From Burkholderiaceae bacterium 16 (GTDB taxonomy: Bacteria > Pseudomonadota > Gammaproteobacteria > Burkholderiales > Burkholderiaceae), in contig JYOD01000074.1 in the NCBI GenBank assembly GCA_000955785.1, positions 25,744-89,743 on the forward strand: a DNA stretch of 64,000 nucleotides, read 5' to 3'. Shown here piece by piece: positions 1 through 7,830 of the stretch. The position numbers and the translations under genes are program-made. Position 1 is the stretch's first letter, and each line of letters begins with the position of its first letter. The notes below the pieces were generated by a model. That model was not told the DNA's origin and made no database searches. It saw only the letters and a list, made by a program, of their open reading frames with translations.

Positions 1-54
1 GGAGTACCAATCGGCAGGACGAACAAAATGCTGTTGCGTAGCCCGGTTGTCCAT
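1..54 (-). CDS. Possible 5' end of an unrecognised gene, cut by the window edge
   Basis: An ATG on the minus strand (complement of 52-54) is followed by 18 open codons to the edge; the peptide begins MDNRATQQHFVRPADWYS. A GGAGG lies about 10 nt upstream. It would be read in the same direction as the LysR gene that ends about 100 nt upstream. The peptide is too short to assign to a family, so this is only a probable start of a downstream gene. Confidence 0.4.
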   Translation of the reverse strand, partial: MDNRATQQHFVRPADWYS

Positions 55-155
55 TCTGGGTCGACCTCCATTGGTCGATGGCAGCGCGACCAGGGCATTG
101 CCTCCTTCGCCTGCGCTGCGTAAGCTGGCCGCACGCAAATTGGCCGCGCATCAGG

Positions 156-1049
156 TCAGACGGATTTGCGGGCAGTGCCGAAGGCCTGCTCGCAACAAGC
201 CAGCCAGGCCCGCGCAGCGCGCGACAAATAGCCTTCCCGCCAGACCAGCCCCAACTCCCACGTCAACTGCGGCGCAACCAACGGCCGGATCGCCACGCGT
301 GCCGGATCCAGCTGGCCCGCTATCGGCGCCGGCAGGATTGCCACGCCCACATCGGCCGCCACCAGTTCCCCGATAAAGTCCCAATGCCGGCTCTGCCCCG
401 CAATCTGCGGCGTAAAGCCAGCAGCCTCGCAAGCGTCCAGGATGACCCGATAAAGCACAAAGTCATCTTCATACATCACAAAGGGCAGACCAGCCAGATC
501 CGCCAGCCGGACCGAGCCGGCTTTGCGCGGCGCGCGCTCGCCGGGAAACACCGCGACCAGCGCCTGGCGTGTCACAGTCAGGCTGGCCAGGCCCGCCACG
601 GCGGCGGGCAGCACCGTCACGCCCAGGTCCAGTTCGCCCGTGGCCACGCCTTCTTCCAGTGCGCGCCCGCCTTGCTCGCCCAGCCGCAGCTTCACGCCGG
701 GGTACTGGCCGCGATAGGCACCGATTACCGGGGCAAGGTAACGCCCGGCCATGGGGGGGATGCCTACCTTCAGTTCGCCGCGCGCCATGCCGTCCACCTC
801 GGCCACCTCCTGGCGCAGCCGCGCCACTTCGGCCAGCACCGCCTGGCTGCGCGCGAACACAACCTCGCCGGCGTCGGTCAACCGCACCGTGCGGCCTTCG
901 CGCAGCAGCAGCGGGCCGCCCAGTTCGTCTTCCAGGCTCTTGACCATCTTGCTGATGGTTGGCTGTGTGACATGCAGGGTTTCGGCGGCGCGGGTGAAGC
1001 CGTTCTGGCGGACGACTTCCACGAAGTAACGCAGGGCCCGGATATCCAT
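156..1049 (-). CDS. LysR-family regulator, CidR-like, divergent from cidA/lrgB
   Basis: A 297-residue LysR-type regulator. The N-terminal winged helix (residues 1-60, with the recognition segment FTRAAETLHVTQPTISKMVK) is followed by the usual effector-binding domain (about 90-290). The start is set by GGAGG seven bases before the ATG at 1049; an in-frame ATG 17 codons upstream has no such site. It faces away from the CidA/LrgA-LrgB pair at 1198-2368 across a 148 bp gap. In Staphylococcus and Bacillus, CidR/YwbI LysR regulators control cidAB-type genes, so by position this gene probably regulates the pair. Regulation by an inverted repeat in the gap is inferred. Confidence 0.9.
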   Translation of the reverse strand: MDIRALRYFVEVVRQNGFTRAAETLHVTQPTISKMVKSLEDELGGPLLLREGRTVRLTDAGEVVFARSQAVLAEVARLRQEVAEVDGMARGELKVGIPPMAGRYLAPVIGAYRGQYPGVKLRLGEQGGRALEEGVATGELDLGVTVLPAAVAGLASLTVTRQALVAVFPGERAPRKAGSVRLADLAGLPFVMYEDDFVLYRVILDACEAAGFTPQIAGQSRHWDFIGELVAADVGVAILPAPIAGQLDPARVAIRPLVAPQLTWELGLVWREGYLSRAARAWLACCEQAFGTARKSV

Positions 1050-1102
1050 GGTGCCTCCGATGGCATGTGCGATGCTGGATTTGCCATTCCAATCTGGCAT
1101 CG

Positions 1103-1136
1103 ATTCGATAATTTATATTCATTTTATATATCGAAT
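1103..1136. promoter_or_regulatory. Inverted repeat in the LysR/cidA divergent promoter (candidate operator)
   Basis: The arms ATTCGATA (1103-1110) and TATCGAAT (1129-1136) are perfect 8 bp inverted repeats separated by an A/T-rich 18 bp spacer, in an otherwise GC-rich region. The site lies between the LysR start (1049) and the CidA-like start (1198), where a LysR-type regulator would bind. Confidence 0.6.
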
Positions 1137-1197
1137 GGCTCTCCGTACACTAGCGTCACTGCCACTTCGTCCCGGGCGCAAGAGACTGACTCAAACC

Positions 1198-1683
1198 ATG
1201 CAAAGCGCTGTCCCCTCCACCCCGGCCGCCGCCTCATCCGTACCGCCGCCGATGCCGGCCTTTGGCCGCCTGCGTGCGGGCGCGATCGGGCTCACCCAAG
1301 TGGCGGCGCTGTCGGCGCTGTGGTTGCTGGCCGACTGGCTGCGCGCGCGCCTAGGGCTGCCGTTGCCGGCGGGTCTGCTCGGGCTGCTGGCGCTGGCGGC
1401 GCTGCTGTTCAGCGGCGCGGTGCGCGGCGGCTGGGTGCGGCGCGGCGCGGACTGGTTGCTGGGCGAGATGCTGCTGTTCTTCATCCCGGCGGTGCTGGCG
1501 GTGGTGCAGTATCCCGATCTGGTCAGGCACCAGGGTTGGCGCATCTGCGCGGTGATCGCCCTGAGCACGCTGGCGGTGATGGTGGTGACGGCGCTGGTGG
1601 TGGAGCAGGTGTACCGGCTGGAGCTCAGGCTGGCGCGCCGCGCGAGCAACGCCGCCCGCAACGGGCAGCAGCGTCATGCATGA
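1198..1683 (+). CDS. cidA: CidA/LrgA-family holin-like membrane protein
   Basis: A 161-residue integral membrane protein of the CidA/LrgA family. The N-terminal ~25 residues are Pro/Ala-rich. Four hydrophobic segments follow, with the family-type stretch LPAGLLGLLALAALL around residues 60-75 and a C-terminal Arg-rich tail. CidA/LrgA proteins are small holin-like membrane proteins linked to murein turnover, overflow metabolism and cell death; the LrgB-type partner completes the unit. The ATG at 1198 was chosen because upstream in-frame starts lie within the divergent promoter. Only a weak AAGAGA site precedes it. The stop overlaps the lrgB start by 8 bp, which implies translational coupling. 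Confidence 0.85.
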   Translation: MQSAVPSTPAAASSVPPPMPAFGRLRAGAIGLTQVAALSALWLLADWLRARLGLPLPAGLLGLLALAALLFSGAVRGGWVRRGADWLLGEMLLFFIPAVLAVVQYPDLVRHQGWRICAVIALSTLAVMVVTALVVEQVYRLELRLARRASNAARNGQQRHA

Positions 1684-2368
1684 CACCGTGCTGGCGGCGC
1701 TGAGCCTGGTGGCTACCGTTGCCTTCTATTACTTCAACAAGCGCCTCTATGCGCGCCGCACCCGCCTGTGGCTGATGCCGCTGCTGGCTACGCCCGTGGT
1801 GTTGATCGCGCTGGTGCTGGCTGCCCATATTCCCTATCGCGACTACATCGCGGACACGCGCTGGCTGATGTGGCTGCTCGGCCCGGCCACCATCGCTTTC
1901 GCGTTGCCGATCTACGATCACCGCAAGCTGGTGCGCCAGCACTGGCTGTCGATTTCGCTCGGCGTGCTGGCTGCGGTGCTGACCTCGGTGTTCAGTTCGG
2001 TCTGGCTGGCGCGCGGTCTCGGCTTGCCGGTGATGCTGCAGAAGGGCCTGGCGGTGCGTTCGGTGACGACGCCGTTCGCCGTGGATGCGGTGCGCGCGCT
2101 GGGCGGGCCGCCTGATCTGGCCGCGATCTTTGTCGTGATCACCGGGCTGACGGGCATGGCCATCGGCGAGACCGTGCTTGCCTGCCTGCCTTCGGTACGC
2201 AGCCGGCTTGCGCAGGGCGCCATCTTCGGCGCCGCCGCGCACGGCGCCGGCACGGCCAAGGCGCGCCAGCTTGGCGAAGTGCAAGGCGTGGTGGCATCGC
2301 TGGTGATGATGATCGCCGGGCTGGTCAGCGTGTTGGCGGCACCGCTGATCCGCAGCGTGTTCTTTTGA
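1676..2368 (+). CDS. lrgB: LrgB/CidB-family membrane protein
   Basis: A 230-residue LrgB-family protein, the usual length, with about seven hydrophobic segments. Family hallmarks are the central stretch LAVRSVTTPFAVDAV (about residues 122-136) and the glycine-rich segment AIFGAAAHGAGTAKA (about 182-196) followed by a last membrane helix. It forms an operon with cidA through an 8 bp overlap. LrgB proteins act with LrgA/CidA partners in the inner membrane; a pyruvate or C3-acid transport role is known for some homologues. A terminator hairpin follows at 2444-2474. Confidence 0.9.
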   Translation: MHDTVLAALSLVATVAFYYFNKRLYARRTRLWLMPLLATPVVLIALVLAAHIPYRDYIADTRWLMWLLGPATIAFALPIYDHRKLVRQHWLSISLGVLAAVLTSVFSSVWLARGLGLPVMLQKGLAVRSVTTPFAVDAVRALGGPPDLAAIFVVITGLTGMAIGETVLACLPSVRSRLAQGAIFGAAAHGAGTAKARQLGEVQGVVASLVMMIAGLVSVLAAPLIRSVFF

Positions 2369-2380
2369 GGCGGCTTTGCG

Positions 2381-2434
2381 TAGTACTGCGCGGTCGACGG
2401 AAATGCACAGGCGAAACCGCTGAGTAGTACTGCG
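2381..2434 (+). repeat. Short direct repeat after lrgB
   Basis: TAGTACTGCG occurs at 2381-2390 and again at 2425-2434, between the lrgB stop and its terminator. The function is unknown. Confidence 0.5.
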
Positions 2435-2443
2435 TAGCCAGTC

Positions 2444-2474
2444 ACCTTGTGACCGCTTCGGGCACAAGGTTTTT
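2444..2474 (+). terminator. Rho-independent terminator of the cidA-lrgB operon
   Basis: Perfect 8 bp stem ACCTTGTG (2444-2451) and CACAAGGT (2463-2470) with an 11-nt loop, followed directly by TTTT. It lies 75 bp after lrgB on the same strand. Confidence 0.75.
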
Positions 2475-2662
2475 AGCGGGGCGGCCAACGTCCTGCGCGA
2501 AATTGGCGCAGAATGCCGGACTTGCGCAATCGTGCCGGCGCGCCGCAAAGCGCCTTTCACATGCACGCGGCGTGCTGTCCTTCTCGCTGCGGCGTGCGCA
2601 ACGTCCATCTCCGCCGGGCGCGCAAGCTTCGCCGATCTCTCTCGTCCTTCAATAACAACATC

Positions 2663-3820
2663 ATGCGATTACCGCTACTCGCGCTGGCTGCCGCGGCCTT
2701 TGGCATTGGCACCACCGAATTCGTCATCATGGGGCTGTTGCCCGATGTCGCCGCCGATCTCGGCGTCTCCGCGCCCGCTGCCGGCATGCTGGTTTCCGGC
2801 TATGCCATCGGCGTGGCCGTGGGCGCGCCCATCCTCGCCATCCTCACCGCCAGGTGGCCGCGCAAGACCGCGCTGGTCGGGTTGATGGGCTTGTTCATCC
2901 TCGGCAACGCGTTGTGCGCGCTGGCGCCCAACTATGCACTGCTGATGGCCGCGCGCGTGGTCACGGCGTTCTGCCATGCCGCCTTTTTCGGCATTGGCGC
3001 GGTGGTGGCCGCCGAACTGGTCCCGCGCGAGAAGCGCGCGCAGGCGGTCGCGCTGATGTTCACCGGCCTGACGGTGGCCAATGTGCTGGGCGTGCCGTTT
3101 GGCACCGCCTTCGGCCACCTGATGGGCTGGCGCTCCACGTTCTGGGCTGTCACCGTGATTGGCGTGGCCGCTGCCACGGCGCTGGTGGCATGGCTGCCAA
3201 AGGCCATTCCGATGCAGGCGGGCAGCATCCTGCGCGAATTCCGCTCAATCGGCGCGGCCCAGGTCCAGCTTGCATTGCTGATCAGCACGCTGGCTTCGGT
3301 CAGCATGTTCACGGTGTTTACGTATATCGCCTACATCCTGCGCGACGTGACCGGCTTCACCGCGCAGCAGGAGAGCATGGTGCTGCTGCTGTTCGGCGCA
3401 GGCATCACGGTGGGCGGTCTGGCCGGCGGCAAGCTGGCCGACTGGAAGCTGATGCCGGCACTCGCCAGCCTGCTGGCTGCGGTGGCGGTGGTGCAACTGG
3501 TGTTCTCGTGGACCAGCCATTTCCCGGTGCCGACGCTGTTCACGCTGTTTGTCTGGGGCATGGTGAGCTTTGCGGTGGTGCCCGCCACGCAGGTGCGCGT
3601 GCTCGACAAGGCCAAGGGCGCGCCCAACCTGGCTTCCACGCTGAACCAGGGCGCCTTCAACCTGGGTAACGCCACCGGCGCGTGGCTGGGCGGGTTGATG
3701 ATCAGCGCGGGCCTGCCGCTGACCCAGTTGCCCTGGCTGGGTGCGGCGGTGGCCGCGCTGGCATTGCTGGCGGTTGGTGTGTCGGCCTCGCTGGACCGGG
3801 GCCGGCGGGTGGCGGCGTAA
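2663..3820 (+). CDS. MFS efflux transporter, DHA1/AraJ-like
   Basis: A 385-residue 12-helix major facilitator. The opening FGIGTTEFVIMGLLP is typical of AraJ/YdhP/NepI-type DHA1 exporters for sugars, purine ribonucleosides or drugs. Loop 2-3 carries an ARWPRK variant of the MFS motif A region, and TM4-5 contains RVVTAFCHAAFFGIGAVVA. The start at 2663 (MRLPLLALAA) is preferred over a longer reading because the extra 50 residues are Arg/Cys-rich and unlike this family. No regulator is adjacent. The substrate cannot be told from sequence. Confidence 0.9.
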   Translation: MRLPLLALAAAAFGIGTTEFVIMGLLPDVAADLGVSAPAAGMLVSGYAIGVAVGAPILAILTARWPRKTALVGLMGLFILGNALCALAPNYALLMAARVVTAFCHAAFFGIGAVVAAELVPREKRAQAVALMFTGLTVANVLGVPFGTAFGHLMGWRSTFWAVTVIGVAAATALVAWLPKAIPMQAGSILREFRSIGAAQVQLALLISTLASVSMFTVFTYIAYILRDVTGFTAQQESMVLLLFGAGITVGGLAGGKLADWKLMPALASLLAAVAVVQLVFSWTSHFPVPTLFTLFVWGMVSFAVVPATQVRVLDKAKGAPNLASTLNQGAFNLGNATGAWLGGLMISAGLPLTQLPWLGAAVAALALLAVGVSASLDRGRRVAA

Positions 3821-4072
3821 GGCCGCTGCAAGGCCGTGGGTTGGGGGGGCAGCGGCGCCCATCGCGCGAAACATCCGGCCGAGCGTGCGCAGGTATTTGC
3901 TCGGCGCCGATCCGGCACAGGCGCTGCGGGCGGTGCACGCCGGGCCCTGTAACGATGCCACCGGGGCACCGCGCCGAGCCATGTCTCGTTGTACGATACG
4001 CGGAACCCGCTGGCGGCCCGGATGTTGTCCGGCCCGCGGCGGCCCGGAACAGAGCGGCTCGGCGACCCCGGC

Positions 4073-4987
4073 ATGGACTACGCACACATCCTCCAACGCA
4101 TCCACCGCGACATCGCGCCCCTGCTGGGCCAAGGGCGGGTGGCGGACTACATCCCCGAACTGAGCAAGGTGCCCGCCACGCGTTTCGGCATGGCGCTGGT
4201 GTTTGCCGATGGCCGCAGCCATTGCGTGGGCGACGCCGCGGTGCCGTTTTCGATCCAGAGCATTTCCAAGCTGTTCGCCTGCACGCTGGCTTTCCAGTTG
4301 CTGGGGGAGGACCTGTGGCAGCGGGTAGGGCGAGAGCCTTCGGGCAATGCCTTTAACTCGCTGGTGCAGCTGGAGTACGAGCAAGGCAAGCCGCGCAACC
4401 CCTTCATCAACGCCGGCGCGCTGGTGGTGACGGACGTACTGTGCAGCCGCTTCGTCCAGGCGGAGACCGCGCTGGTGCAGTTCATCCGCCGGCTCTGCAA
4501 CAACCCGGCCATCGACTACGACCCGAAGGTGGCGCAGTCGGAGCGCGAACACGCGGACCGCAATCGCGCCATGGCTTACTTCATGAAGGATTTTGGCCGG
4601 CTGGATATGCCGGTGGACAAAGTCATCGACGCCTATTGCCGCCAGTGCGCCATTGCCATGACCTGCGAAGATCTGGCGCGCGCGGCGCTGTTCCTTGCGC
4701 ACGGCGGTGTGGTGCCATGGAGCGGCGAGCGCGTGCTCGGCGCCAGCCCTGCCAAGCGGCTTTCGGCCCTGATGCTCACCTGCGGCACCTACGATGCCGC
4801 GGGCGATTTTGTCTACCGGGTGGGTTTGCCGGCCAAGAGCGGCGTGGGCGGCGGCATTGTGGCGGTGCTGCCGGGGCGCTGGGCGGTGTGCGTGTGGTCG
4901 CCGGGGCTGGACCACAGCGGCAACTCGCTGGCGGGTGTGCAGGCGCTGGAGTGGCTGACTACGCTAAGCGGGCATTCGATTTTCTGA
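4073..4987 (+). CDS. glsA: Glutaminase A
   Basis: A 304-residue glutaminase of the serine-dependent beta-lactamase-like fold, close to the 305-310 residues usual for YbaS/YneH. It hydrolyses L-glutamine to glutamate and ammonia in the cytoplasm. The nucleophile motif is SISK (about residues 66-69). Other conserved features are NPFINAGALVV (about 108-118), a SEREHADRNRAMAYFMK stretch (about 157-173), and the C-terminal KSGVGGGIVAVLPGRWAVCVWSPGLD region read in two conserved blocks. No strong ribosome-binding site precedes the ATG. It is convergent with the exporter gene at 5001-5639. Confidence 0.93.
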   Translation: MDYAHILQRIHRDIAPLLGQGRVADYIPELSKVPATRFGMALVFADGRSHCVGDAAVPFSIQSISKLFACTLAFQLLGEDLWQRVGREPSGNAFNSLVQLEYEQGKPRNPFINAGALVVTDVLCSRFVQAETALVQFIRRLCNNPAIDYDPKVAQSEREHADRNRAMAYFMKDFGRLDMPVDKVIDAYCRQCAIAMTCEDLARAALFLAHGGVVPWSGERVLGASPAKRLSALMLTCGTYDAAGDFVYRVGLPAKSGVGGGIVAVLPGRWAVCVWSPGLDHSGNSLAGVQALEWLTTLSGHSIF

Positions 4988-5004
4988 GCCCGGCCGGGCC
5001 TCAG
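4984..5004. terminator. Hairpin spanning both stop codons of two convergent genes
   Basis: CTGAGCCCGG (4984-4993) pairs with CCGGGCCTCAG (4994-5004), with one bulged C and essentially no loop beyond the GGCC centre. It contains the glsA stop (4985-4987) and the exporter stop (complement of 5001-5003). There is no U-run, so a terminator role is inferred. Confidence 0.4.
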
Positions 5005-5639
5005 TTCTGTACGCGGCGGAACAGCGCCAGTCCGCCCGCCAGCGCCATCAGCGTGCCGCCGGATACGCGATTCAGCCAGCGCATGCCGTCGCCGTGGAAG
5101 GCGTGCACGATCCTGGCGCCAAGGGTCGCGTACACCAGCATGGCGAGCAGGTTCAGCAAGCATTGCGCGACCGTCAAAACGGCGTACTGTGGGAGCAAGG
5201 ATGCGCTGGTGTCGATGAACTGCGGCAGGAACGCCGAAATAAACAGCAACGCCTTCGGGTTGGTGGCGGCTACCAAGAAGCTGCGTGAAAACAACACATG
5301 TGCCCGGCCACTATCCACGGCCGCCGCGAATTCCGCCGGTGCCGTGGCCGGTACATTGCCGGAGCGCAGCAGTTTCCATCCCACATAGGCCAGGTAGGCG
5401 GCGCCGAACCATTTGATCAACTCGAAGGCCATCTCGGACGCTGCGATTACTGCGCCGAGCCCGGCTGCAACGGTGGCGATCAGGATGATATCTGCTGCGA
5501 TCGCACCCGCCATGCCCCACGATGCCTTGCGCACGCCATACCGCGATCCGTTATTCAGGGCGAGCAGGACGGTGGGACCGGGCGTGGCAATGGTCACGGC
5601 GGAAGCAAAGAGAAACAGGAGCAGGGTGGCGAGTGTCAT
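5001..5639 (-). CDS. LysE/RhtB-family amino-acid exporter
   Basis: A 212-residue inner-membrane protein with six hydrophobic segments. The family signature near the N-terminus is seen as TPGPTVLLALNNGSRYGVR (about residues 18-36), with ATNPKALLFISAFLPQF (about 126-142) later; both are typical of RhtB/LysE homoserine, threonine or lysine exporters. The start MTLATLLLF at 5639 is the usual family start; an upstream ATG at 5672 would add 11 atypical residues. The neighbouring glutaminase is convergent, so a shared amino-acid role is only suggestive. Confidence 0.9.
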   Translation of the reverse strand: MTLATLLLFLFASAVTIATPGPTVLLALNNGSRYGVRKASWGMAGAIAADIILIATVAAGLGAVIAASEMAFELIKWFGAAYLAYVGWKLLRSGNVPATAPAEFAAAVDSGRAHVLFSRSFLVAATNPKALLFISAFLPQFIDTSASLLPQYAVLTVAQCLLNLLAMLVYATLGARIVHAFHGDGMRWLNRVSGGTLMALAGGLALFRRVQN

Positions 5640-5830
5640 GATCTGATCTGGCGTGCGGCAGGGCGGTGACATTGCCTGGCATCATAGAGCAGACATACCA
5701 ACTTTTGATACGATGGCGGATAGATTCCAACGATAGCCCGCAGGCGCCATCGCGCTTGTGACGGGCACGATTCAACGAATGGCGTGCCCTTGGCGACGTT
5801 GCGATTCTCCAATAAGAATCGGAGACAGCG

Positions 5831-6073
5831 ATGATCAAAGAGATTGCATGGAAGAAGCGGGTTTTTGAGACACACGAGGTACAGGTGCAGGTACGGCCCA
5901 GAACGCCCAACGTCTGGGAATACACGGTCCGAGTCTGCCGCCCCGGCACGAATATCCGGGCTGCGGGGACCTTGCTGGAGTCATCGAAGGTGACGGACCT
6001 GTTCCCGACGGCGGAGGCGGCCGAGGTGGCTGGCTTTGCCCATGGTGCGGAGTTGGCCAAGCGGCTGCTGTAG
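5831..6073 (+). CDS. Small hypothetical protein
   Basis: An 80-residue soluble protein beginning MIKEIAWKKRVF. A GGAGA lies seven bases before the ATG. The sequence alternates short beta-like segments (VQVQVRP, YTVRVCRP) and ends in an Ala-rich helix (AAEVAGFAHGAELAKRLL). It is not recognised as a named family. It stands alone between the exporter promoter and the accessory element that starts near 6190. The good ribosome-binding site and codon use make it a likely gene. Confidence 0.65.
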   Translation: MIKEIAWKKRVFETHEVQVQVRPRTPNVWEYTVRVCRPGTNIRAAGTLLESSKVTDLFPTAEAAEVAGFAHGAELAKRLL

Positions 6074-6189
6074 GTTGCGGTTGAACGGCTTTACGGCATC
6101 GGCATCGTTCTGATGCATGTGGCGGTTGATCAAGGCCGGGGTGTGACTTTTTGTTGCGGCCAGTTTGGGCTGCGCCACCCCACGCTATA

Positions 6190-6415
6190 CTTCGCACGTC
6201 GCTGCAACCACGGCGGCCGGGTTTGACAGCCCGAAAAGAAGGCGGACAGCCGCCACCAGGCGGCATTTTTATGTCCGTCGCGCCTTTGCACGCCCCTATG
6301 GGTGGGCCTGGGCGGGGGAGCCTTCGGGCTCGCCGGTTCCTTCTTTCCGGTCTGTCAACCTCGCCTTGCGCCCGCCCACCCCGATTGACAGCGGGGAACG
6401 GGGTTGAAATCGCTT
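6190..6415 (+). ncRNA. Candidate C4-like antisense RNA / Icd-Ash-type element
   Basis: A long imperfect inverted repeat joins 6221-6242 to 6339-6359: GTTTGACAG pairs with CTGTCAAC, and CCGAAAAGAAGG (6231-6242) pairs with CCTTCTTTCCGG (6339-6350; 11 of 12). A further short stem GGCGG/CCGCC lies at 6241-6255. Two overlapping reading frames here encode peptides of the kind annotated as Icd-like or Ash proteins (ends SVAPLHAPMGGPGRG and FARPYGWAWAGEPSGSP). In phages P1, P7 and P4 such regions encode C4/CI antisense RNA upstream of ant/icd/ash genes. The resemblance is from memory of the family layout; no covariance search was run. Confidence 0.4.
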
Positions 6416-6432
6416 AAGAAGGAGGCACTCTC

Positions 6433-6537
6433 ATGCCCCAGTCTTCGTTCGCCCATTCCGGGCAACTCGCCTTTCCCAACGCTCCCGTCATCTGCCAGCG
6501 CCCGAGCGCGTCCCAACGGAGGGCGCACGATGTATGA
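6433..6537 (+). CDS. 34-residue leader ORF coupled to the next gene
   Basis: A very strong Shine-Dalgarno (AAGAAGGAGG, 6416-6425) precedes the ATG at 6433. The frame runs 34 codons (MPQSSFAHSGQLAFPNAPVI...) and its TGA overlaps the next start by 8 nt (ATG 6530, TGA 6535-6537). This layout implies translational coupling to the 96-residue protein downstream of the C4-like element. The peptide has no recognised domain. Confidence 0.55.
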   Translation: MPQSSFAHSGQLAFPNAPVICQRPSASQRRAHDV

Positions 6538-6820
6538 CTACCCGCGCTACAACATCACCGCCCAACGCGCAGGCCGCGACACGTTCCTGACCGCGCATGC
6601 CGCATCCGAAAGCCCGCTAAGCCTCGCAGCCGAGAAAACCGCGCAACGCAACGCACTATTGTCGGTGGCCATCGAGAACGCCGCCGGCGGCACCTTTTGC
6701 AACCTGACTGAGGAAACGCAGGGCCATTTGCTGTCGCTGGCGACCGTGCTCGCGCACGAGACGCTGGTGCTGAGCGAACTGGCCGCGTTGGATGAGCAGG
6801 GGGAGGGTGGCGAGGGGTGA
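6530..6820 (+). CDS. Hypothetical protein downstream of the C4-like element
   Basis: A 96-residue protein starting MYDYPRYNITAQRAGRDTFL. GGAGGG lies about seven bases before the ATG at 6530; a start further upstream would swallow the coupled leader ORF. The body is predicted mostly helical (AAEKTAQRNALLSVAIENAA, GHLLSLATVLAHETLVLSEL) with a Gly/Glu tail. Similar small Ala/Leu-rich proteins often sit next to Icd-like elements in Pseudomonas and Burkholderiales genomes, but no function is known. A convergent hairpin at 6834-6861 ends the unit. Confidence 0.6.
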   Translation: MYDYPRYNITAQRAGRDTFLTAHAASESPLSLAAEKTAQRNALLSVAIENAAGGTFCNLTEETQGHLLSLATVLAHETLVLSELAALDEQGEGGEG

Positions 6821-6833
6821 TCACTCAAACAAG

Positions 6834-6861
6834 GCCGGCAGGCTCGTAAGGGCTTGCCGGC
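6834..6861. terminator. Hairpin between convergent genes
   Basis: Perfect 7 bp arms GCCGGCA (6834-6840) and TGCCGGC (6855-6861), 14-nt loop, lying between the stops of the 96-residue protein (6820) and the SDR (6869). On the minus strand it is followed by CTTGTTTG, a weak U-tract. Confidence 0.5.
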
Positions 6862-6868
6862 GGGGACA

Positions 6869-7633
6869 TCAAGTCCGCGTAATCGACGCACCCCCATCGA
6901 CCAGCGAAGCCGTACCGGTCACGAAGGCCGAGTCATCCGACGCCAGGTACAGTACCGACCGTGCCAGTTCCTCGGGCTTTGCCACGCGCTTGAGCGCGTG
7001 GAGGTTGGTGATGAAGCTCTGCGATTCCGCGGTGTCGTTCATCGTGCGGTACATCTCCGTATCCACCGCGCCCGGCAGGATCGCATTGACGCGCACCCCT
7101 TGCGGGCCGAATTCGGCCGCCAGCGCCTGCGTCAGCCCGATCAGGCCGGACTTGCTGGCCGCGTAGGCTGCCACCCCCGGAAAGGCGAAGGTGTAGCCGA
7201 CGAAGGTGGACGTGAAGATTACCGAGCCGCCACCATTTCTGAGCATCTGCGCGATCTGGTGCTTGGCGCCCAGGAAGGCGCCAGTCAGGTTGATGGCGAT
7301 GGCGTCGCTCCAGCCCGTCTCCGACACCTCGGTGCTGGGGCCGCCTTCTCCCAAGGTTCCCGCATTGTTGAAGGCGATATCCAGCCGCCCGTAGCGCTCG
7401 ACGGCCAGCGCTACCAGCGCCCTGGCATAGTCCTCCGAGCGTACGTCGCCGGCCAGCGCCGCCGCTTCGCCTCCGGCTGCGTGGATTTCCGAGACCAGTT
7501 GGTCCAGTTCGCTCGCGCGGCGCGCGCCAACCACAACCCTGGCGCCCTCGGCGGCGAACAACAGCGCCGTGGCGCGGCCGATGCCGGAACTGGCTCCGGT
7601 GACAATGGCGGTTTTTCCGGACAAGCGTCCCAT
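6869..7633 (-). CDS. Short-chain dehydrogenase/reductase (SDR)
   Basis: A 254-residue classical SDR, an NAD(P)-dependent oxidoreductase. The cofactor motif is TGASSGIGRA (about residues 13-22), with NNAGTLG (about 90-96), the catalytic Tyr/Lys in YAASKSG (about 156-162), and PGAVDTEMYR (about 187-196). The end VTGTASLVDGGASI is the usual SDR C-terminus. The ATG at 7633 is preceded by AGGAGG. An Arg or Asp determinant for NADP versus NAD is unclear (GARRA after strand 2 suggests NADP). It is divergent from the LysR gene at 7831, a likely regulator. Its substrate is unknown. Confidence 0.93.
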   Translation of the reverse strand: MGRLSGKTAIVTGASSGIGRATALLFAAEGARVVVGARRASELDQLVSEIHAAGGEAAALAGDVRSEDYARALVALAVERYGRLDIAFNNAGTLGEGGPSTEVSETGWSDAIAINLTGAFLGAKHQIAQMLRNGGGSVIFTSTFVGYTFAFPGVAAYAASKSGLIGLTQALAAEFGPQGVRVNAILPGAVDTEMYRTMNDTAESQSFITNLHALKRVAKPEELARSVLYLASDDSAFVTGTASLVDGGASITRT

Positions 7634-7830
7634 TTCGACCTCCTGGTTCGCGCCTGGCGACAACGTCGCATGGGGGCGCATTGATACATAGGGGTTTGCG
7701 TTTCGAATAATCAGCATAGTGAGTCGCGGCAACGCCGGATCACCTTTCGCTTTCGATACCCAGTATGGTTCGCCGTGGCTGTTCGCGGTAGAGTGCGAAT
7801 CACGGAACTGCTTTTCGGGAAAACCGGACA

